DNA of 64,000 bases from Pisolithus tinctorius (Eukaryota; Basidiomycota; Agaricomycetes; Boletales; Pisolithaceae), in NCBI GenBank assembly GCA_024663395.1, contig JANFAH010000004.1, forward strand, positions 2,790,001 to 2,854,000, read 5' to 3'. A program made the position numbers and the translations under genes. Below the pieces are notes generated by a model. It saw only the letters and a program-made list of their open reading frames with translations, searched no databases and was not told the DNA's origin. Below, in pieces: positions 45,186-64,000 of the stretch (position 1 is its first letter; each line of letters opens with the position of its first letter).

Positions 45186-46152
45186 GACACAGTAAATTTC
45201 ACGTGCTCTTCAAGCAGCGCCGCCGCTGAGTACACCGCATTCGGCCGGTGCAAGAAGGGACGCAAAGGGACACGGATCAGGCGTCATTACCACAGAAACC
45301 ATCCGCCGGAAGTGGCGTAGAACGCATGATGAAACAATCAGCTGCGCAGTGAAAGGTCGCGGGGTATCCTGAAGTATTACTGAGGGAACATTTTACCTTG
45401 AATGTATGTGATAGTATTGCATGAGGTATTGCAAGGCGAAAGTTATTTCGTCCTCCCAGTAGAGGTTGGGCAAATTCTCGAGACAGATTGGAAGTACTCC
45501 AGGAGTATTCACTGCAGTTCGAGGTCGTCCAGTGGTGACTTATCACGACACGCCACGATACTGATCATATTCGAGGAAAAGGACATTACGAGATGGCAAA
45601 TTGGAAGGCCGTTTAGCTATCGCCTAAATGAATCGTTTGTGACGACTCCTTAATAGCTGGAATATTGATAGCGCTCAGGGAAAAACACGCCAAATCTGCT
45701 ATGTAAGAGTGGAGCCGTAGTTCTGTGGTTTGCCTTGCAGAAGCCTGGCAACACTTTTCTAAAATCATTTGTGACAGCCGAATAACTGAAGGAGAAGGAC
45801 AAGCTTGCTGGACGATTCATGGAAGGTTTGTATACTTCCTTGACATTGTTGCGATCAAACTTGCGTAGGGAGATGCACCCACCTATGCAGAGTATTTGAC
45901 GTCGATTTCATGGCTGAACTCTGTAGAGCGGGGGTGCTGAACGGAGAACCACCTCCATATTCATCATGGTGCAAAATGACATATCGTCCTGTATCGATAT
46001 GGGTATGTCGTACGATTTGCGGATATAGTCGAATGCAGGACGTTGTACATAGAATTCCTCATTCAGAGTCACTCATCATCCGGAAATGGTCTACGAAAAA
46101 CAGCGGTCAGGATCGTTATCCTAGAGACTGAAAGTCCAAAATGACGCATCAC
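45186..46152. other. Interval without a recognised gene
   Basis: Short frames only (for example 45402-45653 plus and 45277-45546 minus), none with recognisable features. No repeat found. Confidence 0.4.
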
Positions 46153-46896
46153 TTACGGCTTCACTCCCAAGCAGTAACATGCTCTGGCTGAGAGAATGAC
46201 AATCGCAATCCACGTCATCACGACCGCCACCAGTACCATCCACACACCATTTCCAAACTCCACGCTAAAGTTGGCATCGAGGAAGAGTGAATCGATATGA
46301 CTCTTTACGAGTTACCACCAGCACCACGTCCACCGCAAATACAAAGCTCGACACGAGCGCGGTGACAATGGCCGTGATAAGTGCGATGATAGCTACAGCA
46401 TGTGAGTGCAGGTAGAGGGAAAGGACGAAGACTATCGTCGACAATGCTGCTGAGACGAGATGCAAGACCAGGAGTACGAGGAGAGACTTCTCAGCGATAG
46501 TAGCTACGCTCTGGGATAGTCCCACGAGAGACAAAATATCGGAGGGAATGGTATAGCCGAGCTGAGGGCCGTAGCATTCGCTAGCGCCCGACGCACTAGA
46601 CAGCAGGTGGTTCAAATGATATACATACGCGTCCCTAGCAGATGACATAAGAACACACCTCAACCCACATACACCCCATACCCCGAAGACGAGTGAAGTT
46701 GCGGCATTCGATACAGGGTCCACGGAGTTGACAGCTGCAATTTTAATAAGGTATATGGACTTTATGATGGTTAGCGATAGGCCGACTAGTAGAGACAAGA
46801 TGAATGCAGTGAGAAAGATCGAGAATGAGGCAAGCCCTATGTAGCGGTGTCGTTGTAGCGGGCGCGGTATACGTGAAAATAACAACAGTCGTTTCA
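46153..46896 (-). CDS. SUR7/PalI family four-helix membrane protein
   Basis: Starts MKRLLLFSRIPRPLQ at 46896. Helix 1 (YIGLASFSIFLTAFILSLLV) is followed by an extracytosolic loop with the GVWGVCG signature of the SUR7/PalI family, split by an intron of about 85 nt (GTTGAGG...TGTCTAG, near 46590-46675), then CYGPQLGYTIPSD. Helices 2 and 3 follow (KSLLVLLVLHLVSAALSTIV and AIIALITAIVTALVSSFVF). After an apparent extra base near 46293 the frame continues into FGNGVWMVLVAVVMTWIAIV (helix 4) and YCLGVKP, stop at 46153. Family members act in eisosomes or in pH sensing (Rim9/PalI) at the plasma membrane; which applies here is not clear. Confidence 0.75.
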
Positions 46897-47355
46897 TGGT
46901 CGTTGCGTGGTGGTAGCAGTGGTATAATAATCGGTGGGGTGTGCGAAGCCACAAGCGAGACAAGGCTGAAACCGTCTCCCAAGACCAACATCGCCGGTGG
47001 GACTTCAGTGTGAACCGGATTCCGGGGGTGGAATGATCTAGGCCAGGAACACACACACGGCCATGAGCTGACGCCGGCGACGAACGTTCGACGTGGGTTG
47101 GTCATGGTCACGGTCGTGCCTTGCAGAGATCGGTCCGCTGAAGGTCCCTACGTTCAATTTTTCATCCGATCGTCTGATTGTCACAAGGATCGTCGTGGGC
47201 GTCAATCAAATGGTTGGGCTGGGGTGACTTGTCAACCATAAGCAAGCAATACATAATTGATTAGCCGGGCTCCACATTTGCCCCACACTCGGAGCTTGTC
47301 TTGTCGACAACCGACTCCACCTCTGACCAGTCTCTGGACGAGATTGAGTGGCCAG
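46897..47355. promoter_or_regulatory. Shared divergent promoter region, SUR7-like gene and lipin
   Basis: The start codons of the two genes lie 460 bp apart, pointing away from each other. No clear TATA box was noted. Confidence 0.4.
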
Positions 47356-50300
47356 ATGAACTACCTCCGTGGTGCCGTCAGTGCAACCTACCAGTACTAC
47401 AAGGATATCAACCCTTCAACGCTCACCGGCGCGATCGACGTCATTGTCGTACGGAGACAGGCCAACGACGGAGATGTCCACCTAGCTTGCTCACCGTTTC
47501 ATGTTCGATTCGGAAAGCTACAGGTACTTCGACCAGCTGATAAAAAGGTACGCAAAGTCGAGTCGAGTCGAGAAATGTCATCGTACGTCGCTGACTGTCA
47601 TCCCAGGTCAATGTCTCTGTCAATGGCAATCCGATTCCGTTCAGCATGAAGATCGGAGACGCCGGAGAGGCTTTCTTCGTCTTCGAAACTGAGGAAGATA
47701 TCCCAGAAGACCTTGTCACCAGTCCACTGCTCACTGCGACATCTACCACTCCTCAGAAGGACATCCCACCCGTTGCGCTCGACGTCAAGTTCACGTCAGG
47801 CCGAACTACCGCACATCGGAACGAAGCCAGACATCCCGGAACCAGAATTCCTGGATCTAGATGCTACGTCCAGCGAACAGGCTGCGTCCCATCGTCAACG
47901 CGTACGCTCCGTACCTGAGCCGGCTCAGTCCGATGACGTACCAGTCCCCGCTGAAGGCGAAGGTGCCGCACCCGATGTCCAGTACAAAGACGGTTCGTTC
48001 TCTCATTCGTATGAATCATCATATCTGTTCTCAAAGTGCAGACTAGACGTGGCTCTCGACATAACCGGGTATCACTCGGATCCAACGCAGCCGAAGAAGC
48101 GCGAAGGCCACCGATCTAACGAGCGAATACCACCTCACTCATATGAGGGCAACGAAACAGGCTAGTCTGATACTATTTGTTACTCTTAGTCATTCCTCAC
48201 GTGCCGCTTCCAGCCCCTCACAATCGAATACCGTTTCCATTGCCAGGGATCAGTCCAAAGATCGTCCTTCGCTGGACGGCAACAGTACTCCGCCACGTTT
48301 GCAAGAGTATTCCTGGGAATGGGGTGCATTCCCTCAGCCTTCCCCAGTCCAGACCCACTTTACACCTTCCTTCGTTAAAGGCAAATCGAAAGTCCATAGA
48401 TGATACACAAGACGATTCTGAAGACAACGAGCGCGGTCTCACACGTAGTCGAAGCGTGCCACCCGAACTCGAAGGTAGTCCACATTCGGTTCGCATGTCT
48501 CTCCCTCCCATTGCGTCGGACGCAGACCATGATGCCCCTTGTGAACGCAACTTTACCTTGTATACCGAACCAGAAGAATTTGGCGCTGGTGGCAGGCTCG
48601 CGGCCTCTCGTTCGGATCCGACTAAATTCCGAGTATCAATCGACGGTAAAATCGCCACATTTGAGCTCAGTCTCGTGGAAACACCAGAGGTGTTCCACGG
48701 GCGTGACGAAGTCGAAACGGCGCGTGCTTTTGAGGCTGGGGTTATAGATTACCACCGCTTCGTCGGCGACGAGAACTTGGCCAATGACGAACGTTTGGTA
48801 ATCAAGTGGAATGGCGGACAATACATCACGCGGGAAGATCGATCTCCGTTAATGGATGCCTTAAACATGTGGCGTGCATCCTCTCCTCCGGGGGGTCTCA
48901 TAGATGACTCCCCGTCCCCCTCGCCATCGCAAGTTCAGTCTCCCTCATCTTCGGACGAGGAGGAGTTGAGGCGCTCGGAATTCAGACCACCAGCTCCACT
49001 CCCTGGGAGGTCGGCGAACAACGTCCAGTAGTTGGGTGAGGTGGTGGAGTCGAAGTAAAGATATACCTGAGGCAGAGAGACCTGTTCTCCGAGAAGCGAC
49101 AACGATTCCGTTCATGCAGTGAGTATAATTGGATAGTGAACGTCCCGGTCGTCTCACTGATAAAATGCAAACAGAAGTTTCCACATAGTCCCTCTGCAAC
49201 CACTGGCAAACCAGCATCAGCACCACCAGGCACACCCGCAGCGACCCAATCACCCGTCCCGAAACCCGTAGACCAGCCCATCCCCACGAAACCGGAACCG
49301 CAGAAGAGGTATGCAAAGACCCTCCGATTGACAGTCTGATCAACTTGTGAGACTTTCTCTGATTACCTCTCCCCTTGTTTACGTTCATGTGTCCGTGACA
49401 GAAAGCACTGGATTTGAAATTAGGTACTAATACGATCACGTTCTCATTAACGACCGGTGGGGCACCAGCGTGTACGGCTCGGATTTTTGTCTGGGAAGCG
49501 ACGGACAGAATTGTGGTATCTGATATCGACGGAACGATCACCAAGTACCTCCTTTCTCTTCGTTTGTCTAAACACACACTGATACGTTTTCACGTATTCT
49601 CCAGGTCTGACGGTCTCGGTCACATATTCACCATGATCGGACGGGACTGGACACATTCTGGTGTGGCGAAGCTGTACAATGATATCGTGCGGAACGGGTA
49701 CAAGATTATGTATCTTACCTCTCGAGCGATTGGACAGGCAGATTCGACGCGGGATTATCTTAAAGGTATCAAGCAGGACGATTTTCAGCTTCCCGAGGGA
49801 CCCGTCGTCCTGAGTCCAGATAGAGTCATTGCTTCGCTTCATAGGTTCGTTTTCTTTGATTTGGTTGGTTGTAGCGACTCGTGATGCTTAAAGAGGTCGA
49901 TTTAGAGAGGTAATTATGCGGAAGCCTGAGGTGTTCAAGATGGCGTGTTTAAGAGATATCCAACGATTATTTGGGGAGGCATTCTCGGACTCCATTTTAT
50001 GCTGGCTTCGGGAACCGAATTACGGACGCCCTGTCGTATCGAAGCGTCAACATTCCCTCATCGCGCATATTCACCATTGACTCGAGTAGCATAGTCAAGA
50101 TGGAACTCCTCGAGTTGACAGGGTATAAATCATCGTAAGTTCTAAACGGAGAGAATCATCATGACTACAGCATCTGAAATGGGGAATATAGATACATCCA
50201 CATGACGGATCTCGTTGACCAGATGTTCCCGCCCATTCACAGGAAATGGGAAACCGAGTTTACGGACTTTAATTTCTGGAAGACTCCGGTACAGGAGTTC

Positions 50301-50911
50301 CCGCTGCCGGATTTGACACCGCCTTCACCTGCACTGAGCGCGAGATCCGACTCGTCTGGAAAGAGCGCGCTCGCTCGTTTACGGAATTTCAGTATCGGGG
50401 GAAGACAGTCAATTTCGCTGACGGCCCCATCGCTGACCCGTGGGGGGGCAGGGACGCCAGCTGAAGTTGGCACTGGTGGTGCTGGGGTACTTGGGCAGCG
50501 AAGTACGCATCTGCGTCAGATGTCTTCGCTCGAGAAGCTCAGCAGTCGGCTGTCAGCGCTGGCGCTGTCATCGTCGCCATCTACTTTGGTAGAGAGTGGT
50601 GAAGAAAGCCTCCAATCACGCTCGTCGGCTTCGTCGACAATGTTAGATTCGGATGAAGAGGCGAGGTAGACGTGGAAGGAGGTGGCACTGAGAAGAGGGA
50701 AAGAAGAAGATTACGAAGCACGAGCGTGACGAGTATGCCTGGATCACTAGACAACGACGAGCAATTTATGATGGATGAAGAGGAGGAGGAGGGAACCCAT
50801 GAGTATGATGAGGAAGAGAATGGAGATGAGTTTGTGGAGGAGGCTGCAGAGGAGGAGTTTGACAGAGACTTCCTTGCCACTACTGAGATGAAGAACGTTC
50901 CGTTCTTGTGA
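47356..50911 (+). CDS. PAH1: Lipin, Mg-dependent phosphatidate phosphatase (frameshifts in this assembly)
   Basis: Converts phosphatidate to diacylglycerol at the ER/nuclear envelope and so governs lipid storage and membrane growth. The N-lipin domain starts [20 protein letters not shown] (47356), with intron 1 at 47548-47606 and [20 protein letters not shown] after it. A disordered middle includes [14 protein letters not shown], typical of fungal lipins, and WVRWWSRSK near 49045. The catalytic C-lipin part has the DIDGT motif at 49522-49536, [40 protein letters not shown] and [20 protein letters not shown], and the protein ends [11 protein letters not shown]. Single-base gains near 47835, 48390, 49015, 49333 and 49983 and one loss near 50667 shift the frame. 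The conserved blocks and catalytic residues are all present. Confidence 0.88.
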
Positions 50912-53482
50912 TGGGTTTCTGAGAGGTTTAGACATCAACTGTCTCGGGAGGACTTCATGCCAGTAACTAATTAAACCGGAGTTATTATAATGGCATACTT
51001 GTAGATCATCGCTCCGGAATTTACATCACCTCGGAGTCATCGATTACATTGGATGACCTGCGGTCTGTTTATAAAAACCATCGTACACTGTTTGCACGGC
51101 CTCAAGGAGCATCTTCACCTACCTCTTCTCCTTTTCCGAAAAATCACAATCGACCGAGGCCCCGAAGAATCCAACTCGTCCAACAGAACGGTCTTCCACC
51201 ACACCGACCACCTTACCCGTCACCTCCTGCGCTTACACCACCCCCAGGGGTCGCCAGTAAACTATCCGAAAAACTATGTTCGATGGGCTATTGTTTGTTC
51301 CCGCACTTGGGTCTGCACAGCTCTGCGTCGGGAATGTCAACTCATTCTCGGCATCGGGGCATGTTTCACCTCCCAAACTACCTGCTTCGACATCCAAAGC
51401 AATAAGTTGATCTCCCCTTCACCGGACGACTTCCATCCTCATCTAAGTAATACAACCCAAGTCCGACAAGTTCAGAGATCTCAAACTTGGCGTCACCGAC
51501 GTCGTCATTTGAAAAGAGTTTGAGTCTAGAACTGTCATGACATCTTAACGGGTCTCGTACCGACGGACATGGAAGAGTAGTTTCCCGTTCCATACGGGGT
51601 TTGAGAATGTGTCAGATGACGCGGGCACGGAAGACTTTCTTCCCACAGGAAAACACTACGAAAGGGTCCATGTCTCAGCTCGTCCTCGCCACTGCCATCG
51701 CGGGGACGGATCACCATCACGAGGGAGGGTAACCCAGCCCAATCTGCATACTCGCGTCGACCCACAAAAGAAAGACAACATGCACCACTCACTATTCAAC
51801 TTTGGCAAATCGGTTGTTCCATGTGTCTCCAGCATCACGATCCCAACGATATCATTCGCTGTCGAGAAATTATATTCGCAATTATTCCGGGGTGGACCTG
51901 ACTTACGACTGAACTTCATCTTGTAGTTCGTCAGCGTCATCAGGAAGCGAAAAAGTGGTTTAAACCTGTTTAAACCCGTCACTGACTGGTCGTGACCGCG
52001 ATTCCGTCATTCCCCGTCTCTCTGATGGTCGGGATTGCGGCTGCACTCACGGATCGACGGTGTCCGCTTACCACGGACAAAACTGCTGTAGGTGATGGAG
52101 CTGCGAGCGAGAGTACAGGGGCAACGGTGAGGGCGGGGACATCACCAGCAGCAGTAGCATCAGTAGGTACCAGTATCGGCACTACTGCTCACGCTGCTGT
52201 TGCTACTGCTGTCGATGAGGCAGACGGGGCAGGCGTGGCGTGTATATAACGGCGGTCTGCTCGGTAATCATCTTGGGAACCTGGTCTTACCCGTAGGAAG
52301 CGATAGGTGTCGGAGTCGCAGCCGCAGTATCTAAGTTCGATGAGAGTCTTGCCGTGTTCGGTCGGATCCCCTGCTCTGCACTCGACTCTGTCTCTGGCCC
52401 GAAGAGGGAAACGAAGGAACAAAGAGACGGGTTATAATAAGTGTGGAATGGACGGCTCGTTGAAAGAGTCCTCGTCGTCTGAGGAACTTCCGAAGGCTGG
52501 TCGGGTTAAGTGGGATCGTAGTGTGCCTATGCCTTCCATCTAACTCCGCCACAACCGCGCACGCCGAGAAACACAAACTAGAAAAGGCAATGGAAAGGAT
52601 GTCGAACGTCCAAACCCGGCATAAGTACGCATGCATACCCAGTTACGCAGGCCAAGACTCAACAAGCTGAGCGTCTCGCCAGGGAGAACAATAAAAGGGT
52701 CGACGCATGCGGCTAGTAAACAATACAAGGCCATCAGTAAAACGCACAGGAAGGGTGCACAAAGGGAAAAACACAAGGCCTGAAGCTGCAGATTGATAAG
52801 CAACTGGAACTAACAGGTAATGGTATCGGGAACACCGAATCAGGCATTCTCTGACTTCCGATTACAGCATCCACCTGCCAATTGGACCCTTCCTATTACT
52901 AGCGAAGCCGAAGAACGGAGGCCGCGCACATCTCTGGTAACGGTAGTGATTGTTCTCTCCAAGGCGGGAAGATGAAAAACGCGTAGCATTGAATGATGGC
53001 CGCTAGGCCTCGAATGAGGTGTTTGGCAGAATCGGCTGTCACCCACACTAATAAAACAGAGCCTCATGGTACTTGACACCGATCAGGACTCAAACTTATC
53101 TCAAATCAATGAAGTCAGATGACTGATTTCTGTGAGTGTGAGATTGTCCACAGCCACCCATCCCAGGTCCTCTGTGATGAGTTTGCCTTGTGGCATATCC
53201 ACACAGGTATAGTGCCCTCTGTCTTGGCTACACATTGCTGAGATGGGTGGGCTGCAAGTGAGAACTACAACAGTTGGTGCAGGAGATTGAATTTTTGTCG
53301 TGGAAGGGGGCGAATTTAGACTGTGAGAATGGAATGGTAAAATTCCAAAATTTTGATATGGTGCCCTGCACCTACCTTCCAGGACACTAAATCTGCTGGA
53401 ATTTTAAATAGCTTGCATAGTTTGATGAGTTATGTCAATTCTGAGGTGATCAGGTGGTGGCAGCAATTTTGAAGTTTTTCTC
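50912..53482. other. Long interval without a recognised gene
   Basis: Several open frames of 70-160 codons overlap on both strands without recognisable domains. 52000-52250 gives an Ala/Thr/Val-rich low-complexity translation on either strand, and 52430-52540 (plus) encodes KESSSSEELPKAGRVKWDRS, which looks protein-like but is too short to assign. With indels common in this part of the window, a small gene may be hidden here. Confidence 0.35.
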
Positions 53483-54310
53483 TCACAGCAAACCACTGTA
53501 GGTAAATCCATATTCTCTCTCATGGTCCTTCAGGTCCAGGACAGGAGCAATGGACACCACTGTGTTGGTGTAGCTGCAAAGCACGAACTTGGTGAATAGT
53601 GGCCTACAGAGAACTCTGTCCACCAGAATTTCATTTTGCAATCTTATAGCCCTAGAAGGCGCGGAGAACCACAAATTATAGGTCCAAAAAACAACACGCG
53701 AAGCAAGGAACATGAGTTAGGCCAAAGTGCGAGACTTGAACTTGAGGTATGACGATCAACTTCGTCATGGTTTGCGTCATGAGAAGGTTGGAGTAGTATC
53801 ATATGGTGCGTGTGGGAAATGCAGCGAGAACCCGCCATGTGTGACAGAATTGACGGTACCTTCATTACCTCTCAACAGGGCTATTTTGTCGGTGGAGATG
53901 AGGATGTGGTCTTCACGGCGGCCACGGGCGGCTGGCTCGGTGTGGGCAAACAGGAGCATGCCGCAGCCCATGACGAAACAGGTTACTTCACACGCAATGA
54001 TCCCAAGTCATGGTGAGCGCGGGAACGTGATTGTGTCCTGCAATGGTGATTCCAGTAGGTTGGGTCCTGCGTCCGATCACTGTGCCAGGCAAAGTTGCAC
54101 CCTTGCAAAAATAGAGCGGCCAGGTCATTTGTTTCCTGTGTGACAGTTACAGAGTAGAGCGTAGGCCGCTCTGAATTGCGCTTTGCACCCACATTACTCG
54201 AACGGCGCAGCGAGATCGGCACCCGATGGTGAAACAACATGGGTGGCCGGCTGAGCGAGCCGGCACAGCCAACTACTTATGATAGTATGAGCCAGGAGAA
54301 TTGTGCCACC
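53483..54310 (-). pseudogene. Decayed paralogue of the membrane protein at 62-63.4 kb
   Basis: Fragments in different minus frames match that gene in the right order: WHNSPGSYYH near 54290 (WYNSPGSYSM), HTEPAA.GRR...LLRGNEGTVNSVTHGGFSL near 53900 (HPEPAPGSP...LLKGEEGAVNAVTRGRFFL), YNLWFSAPSRAIRLQNEILV near 53660 (YNLWVWTFDKEKIQREILK) and RPLFTKFVL near 53600 (DPVFTKFIL). Frames are broken throughout and the N-terminal part is missing. Confidence 0.75.
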
Positions 54311-55431
54311 CGAGCCATTTTAAACCCTCAAAGACGCGAACCGAGGCTGTGGTTGACATCACTTATTCGCCGCCCAACATGACCACCACTCAGGGGGCTG
54401 TTGAGAGCGAAGTTGGATTCATCAAGCGGGGTCGTAGTGGTGGCCAAGAACTAGACTGGACATCGATATCCCCACGTTGGGGGAGCTGCACGATGGCCAT
54501 ACGATGGTAGAGGGTGTGAGTTACGCACCGTGACTCCGACCTTTTAATACCGGAAGAGAGTGGCACTGGGCACACGTGTTGATATTTCCGATGGCAGGCA
54601 AGCTTCCCACATATGAGAAATACGGACATTACTAATTGCTGCGGGATTTCGCTCCGAAAAGGACCTGATAGTCACTAGTGACTGCAGCAGCGGCTCTGAC
54701 TCAATGGTCTTCTGGCACCGGTCTTGAATCGGAGTCGGAACTGGAGATTGACAACAAGGCGGTCAAAAGGCTGCACGGTTGGGAGGAGTATACCGGTACC
54801 TATTCTGGGCTCGGATAAGGACGGTTGTTGCCAGCCTCCGAGTTTGAAATTTGAGGCAATGAATGTCATCAATCAATGACTCGATGAGTTGCCTAGATTT
54901 GACTTGGAGTGTGACACTAACTCCTCATTTCTTCAGAGAAATGCCATCTAAATTATCATCCCCACCTTGACTCTGGATGCTGGAACGCCAATCAGTCGTC
55001 TGCAAGACGAAGACGTCGTCGAATTTGGCAAGTAGCAGCCGTAGGTAGGATCAGCAAAACATGTATAATACTTACGGTTCTCACTATGACCGCTCTTAAT
55101 TCGTCATTGGGCTCCGACCTCCACTCGAGAGCTCCCGGCGGTGCCACTGCCTGGTGATAACTGCTAGGCATACACCGCTTCTCCAGAGGGTAGGTAGAAG
55201 CAAGCCGGTTACTTTGTAATAACCAATAAAGCACTTACTAGGATTCCGCGCATACGTGCTTGCTGTAGACTCCAAGCGGTAATTAGCAGTTTGGTTTAAG
55301 GTCACCTTTGTGCAGTGACAGCTGAAGCTAAATTTGAAACCGCGACGAACATAAATGCTTTTGTTGTCCAATGCTGTGCCGATAGTCGGCACCCTACACT
55401 CTCTCACTGCTACGACGGTGTGCCCGTAAAC
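54311..55431. other. Interval upstream of the ABC transporter
   Basis: No gene recognised; short frames only. The last few hundred bases should hold the ABC transporter promoter. Confidence 0.4.
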
Positions 55432-61636
<6,205 letters not shown>

Positions 61637-62079
61637 CTGCAGTGTACCGTATCTTCGTTTCGTGTACTTATTTCGAGCATTGCCTGACTTTGAAGATAAA
61701 TGATATTCCATTGCTCAGGTCACAAATTGCCGAGACCTTCCAGGGCGAACTGTCCCGATGGCGTAGAGTTGAGTAGACATACAAAGTACTGTAAGTTGCT
61801 AGGACGATAGTCGATCCTTGAGAGTTCTAAGGGAAAGGCAGTTGGTCTAGACGTCGTCATCAATGATGGCTTGCGCCAGATACGAGTGTAGACTGTAGTG
61901 ATTCCAACAAGACAAGCGATGAGATAGCGATAAGACAGGATGGCAAAACATCAACGAGAAGACATGATCACCACTACTCTACAGCCCACAGGGGTATATA
62001 TCCATATGCTCATGTCAAGAGTTATGCGAGAATGACGAACACCACACATTTTAGATTAACTCATGCCCTATTGCGATGC
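61637..62079. other. Convergent 3' interval
   Basis: No gene; the ABC transporter and the membrane protein gene end towards each other here. Confidence 0.5.
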
Positions 62080-63396
62080 TCAAGTATTGATCTCACTCTC
62101 GTGTTCTTTGAAAAGCTTGTATGCCACCATGGCATCCTCGAGAAGCGTCTTCAACAAGGACTTCTGATCCTCTGAGAAACCATCACAGTTCCAATCCGGT
62201 TCCTCGAAATCGAGCCTTCGCCCATCACTGAGGCGCTCGATCACAATCTGCTTCCACTTTTCCCACACCGCAGTGCTGGGAACCAGGAAGACCTTCATGA
62301 TCTCCGTAGCGTTCCTCAGTTTTAAGGCGAGGACAACGAACACCAGCATGCTAGTGCGAGTCTTCAGAATGAACTTGGTGAAGACTGGGTCCCCAAGGAG
62401 ATTTTTCAAGATTTCGCGCTGGATTTTCTCCTTGTCAAAGGTCCAGACCCAAAGATTGTAAGCCCACGAAAAGGCCAAAGAGATGACGAACATCAACTGG
62501 CCGAAGAATGAGCTTTGAGATATAAGTATCAACATCGCGAGGGATTGCGCGATGAGGAGAATAGAACAGATTCTTAGTTTTAGAGAAGCATCCTTGGACT
62601 GGAAGAGTAGGAAGAATCTTCCCCGAGTAACCGCGTTGACGGCCCCTTCTTCGCCTTTCAACAACACGATGCCGTCGTCGAAATTAAGGATGCCATCTCC
62701 AGGAGGCGAACCAGGTGCGGGTTCTGGATGGGTGAAAAAGAATTTACCGGAGCCAATCACCATGGAAGCCAAGCCGTTGGCAATGATGCCAAAGAGAATG
62801 ATGGCGAAGGCATACCAGTCGGAGTACACGGCAGAGAGGACACAGGTGGTGACGCTGATGGACACGGGTATACTGGCGAAGTAGGTCACGTAGGGGATGG
62901 GCGACTGGACCTCTGCGCTAGTCTTGGGGGGTCGACCGAGCGTTGCGATAGTAACGCCAACAGATTGTGACTCCCTACCCTCCGCCACACCAGCAATTCT
63001 TGTTAGCTCTGCGCACTCCTTCTTCAGTAAAGCGGCAATATGGCCCGTATCCTGCATGGTAGTCCCGGAGTGAACAGCCGTAAACTTGGGTCCTTTCCAA
63101 CCATTGTACTCGAACAGCGCGGCCAAATCGGCCTGTACCTTGCCGCCCTCATATGCAGGGGCCGCTGATCGAGCAAGCCGCATGAAGCGTATGCCCATGC
63201 TGTATGAACCAGGAGAATTGTACCACACCGGCCATGTAGCCCACGTCTTCCCGCCAAAAACGTGAACAGCTGCCATAGACGCAAGGGCCTCCTCGCCACC
63301 TAAGAGGCCAGCCACTGCGGCGCTGTTCAGGACAAAGTGCACGTATTTGAGCGGAGCGGGACCCGCAACCAATTCCCGAGGCCCAACAGGGGGCAT
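62080..63396 (-). CDS. Conserved multi-pass membrane protein, function unknown
   Basis: One long uninterrupted frame. I chose the ATG at 63396 (MPPVGPRELVAG, 438 aa) because such proteins in agarics, as I recall them, begin near there; the frame is open about 50 codons further up without an ATG, so an upstream exon is possible. The N-terminal third carries AAVHVFGGKTW, VWYNSPGSYSMGIRFMRLAR and ALFEYNGWKGP. Hydrophobic segments follow around IPVSISVTTCVLSAV, AFAIILFGIIANGLASMVIG and CSILLIAQSLAMLILI, with FFGQLMFVISLAFSWAYNLW after them. A soluble region GDGILNFDD...LLKGEEGAVNAVTRG lies between. No catalytic motif is evident. A decayed paralogue is at 53.5-54.3 kb. Confidence 0.8.
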   Translation of the reverse strand: MPPVGPRELVAGPAPLKYVHFVLNSAAVAGLLGGEEALASMAAVHVFGGKTWATWPVWYNSPGSYSMGIRFMRLARSAAPAYEGGKVQADLAALFEYNGWKGPKFTAVHSGTTMQDTGHIAALLKKECAELTRIAGVAEGRESQSVGVTIATLGRPPKTSAEVQSPIPYVTYFASIPVSISVTTCVLSAVYSDWYAFAIILFGIIANGLASMVIGSGKFFFTHPEPAPGSPPGDGILNFDDGIVLLKGEEGAVNAVTRGRFFLLFQSKDASLKLRICSILLIAQSLAMLILISQSSFFGQLMFVISLAFSWAYNLWVWTFDKEKIQREILKNLLGDPVFTKFILKTRTSMLVFVVLALKLRNATEIMKVFLVPSTAVWEKWKQIVIERLSDGRRLDFEEPDWNCDGFSEDQKSLLKTLLEDAMVAYKLFKEHESEINT

Positions 63397-64000
63397 TGGT
63401 CTGATGATATTGCGGATAACAAGTACTGAGGAAGTGGGGCCCACCTTGAGCCTTCCAACTGATCGATCGCCAGAAATGCCTGCCTTTATGCCATGTCTGG
63501 GAGGTGGGAACAAGCCAATACCGATAGAAGCACGGGACCTGTACAGGTCCGACTCGGCCCACGTTTACTTGCGCAGGGTGGCGGTATATCCATGTGATTG
63601 GTTCCTCTCGTGATGCTTCATGTACGAGCAGAAACCCCCACTGCTTGTGGACACAACCAAAAAAAAACTGTGTTTGCTGTACACTTGCCGGACAGCATGC
63701 CATCGACTGCCAGTTATGGAGCAAGAACACTTCGATCGATCGAGAACGATTGTATGTAGTACCATTCGGAACCAGATTTTGACCGAGGCTGGCGCAACTT
63801 GATATGTACACGGAGAAGCCGGAGGTAAACTACGAAAAAAATGTGGTACTGGAAAAAGCTAGACTCCAACCACAACAGCAAGGACGATTGATAAGCGTTC
63901 GTTCTCTTCGGATGAACTCCCTAGGCTCCTCATGATGCAGTGGCTCCTGCGCTCGGATAGAATATTCCATGCAAGTCGAAACCAAACGAAATCAATCCCC
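63397..64000. other. Upstream region, right end of window
   Basis: Probable promoter and possible first exon of the 62-kb gene; nothing else recognised. Confidence 0.35.

Noticed and set aside
51979..52260. Ala/Thr-rich open frames on both strands
   Set aside because: Overlapping low-complexity translations on both strands with no conserved block; not enough to call a gene.

Overview
The window is fungal nuclear DNA, almost certainly from a mushroom-forming basidiomycete (Agaricomycetes). Genes carry many 45-60 nt GT-AG introns (a few GC-AG), the transposons are of Ty3/gypsy and Plavaka type, and several protein families look typical of agarics. No rRNA, tRNA, CRISPR array or bacterial-type operon was seen.

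Left part (1-13.5 kb) is a nest of transposons. A nearly complete Ty3/gypsy element (Gypsy-1, minus strand, its 3' end beyond the left edge) sits inside the integrase gene of a second gypsy element (Gypsy-2, plus strand). The 3' LTR of Gypsy-2 abuts the C-terminal part of a decayed Plavaka (KDZ-type) transposase on the minus strand. Gypsy-1 has an unusual expression layout: gag and protease share one frame split by a single UGA, and protease joins RT/RNaseH/integrase over a textbook -1 slippery heptamer.

Middle left (14.3-28 kb) is an array of six copies (A-F) of one gene family: signal peptide, small Cys-containing ectodomain, Ser/Thr-rich stalk, one membrane helix, and a cytosolic tail ending in a PPxY motif. 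D and E look intact; E is inverted. A and C have frameshifts, B is a remnant, and F is split by a 188-bp solo LTR with a 5-bp target duplication. A 676-bp non-autonomous TA-flanked element lies between C and D. The array borders a large gene for a predicted 7-TM protein (28.5-32.1 kb), and a broken copy of that gene's last exon follows copy D, so array and neighbour were duplicated together.

Middle (32.7-39 kb) is a tandem duplication of a 12-exon cytochrome P450 gene. The right copy is intact (499 aa, all P450 signatures). The left copy differs by a one-base insertion just before the ExxR helix.

Right part (39-64 kb) is mostly housekeeping: a complex I LYR subunit (NDUFB9-like) head to head with RRN3, an unidentified multi-exon gene, a SUR7/PalI membrane protein, lipin (phosphatidate phosphatase), an ABCC-type transporter and a conserved multi-pass membrane protein with a decayed paralogue 8 kb away. 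Many of these otherwise well-conserved genes carry single-base insertions (I count about 22 apparent +1 shifts against 2 -1 shifts). That points to insertion errors in the assembly, or less likely to a locus-wide decay.
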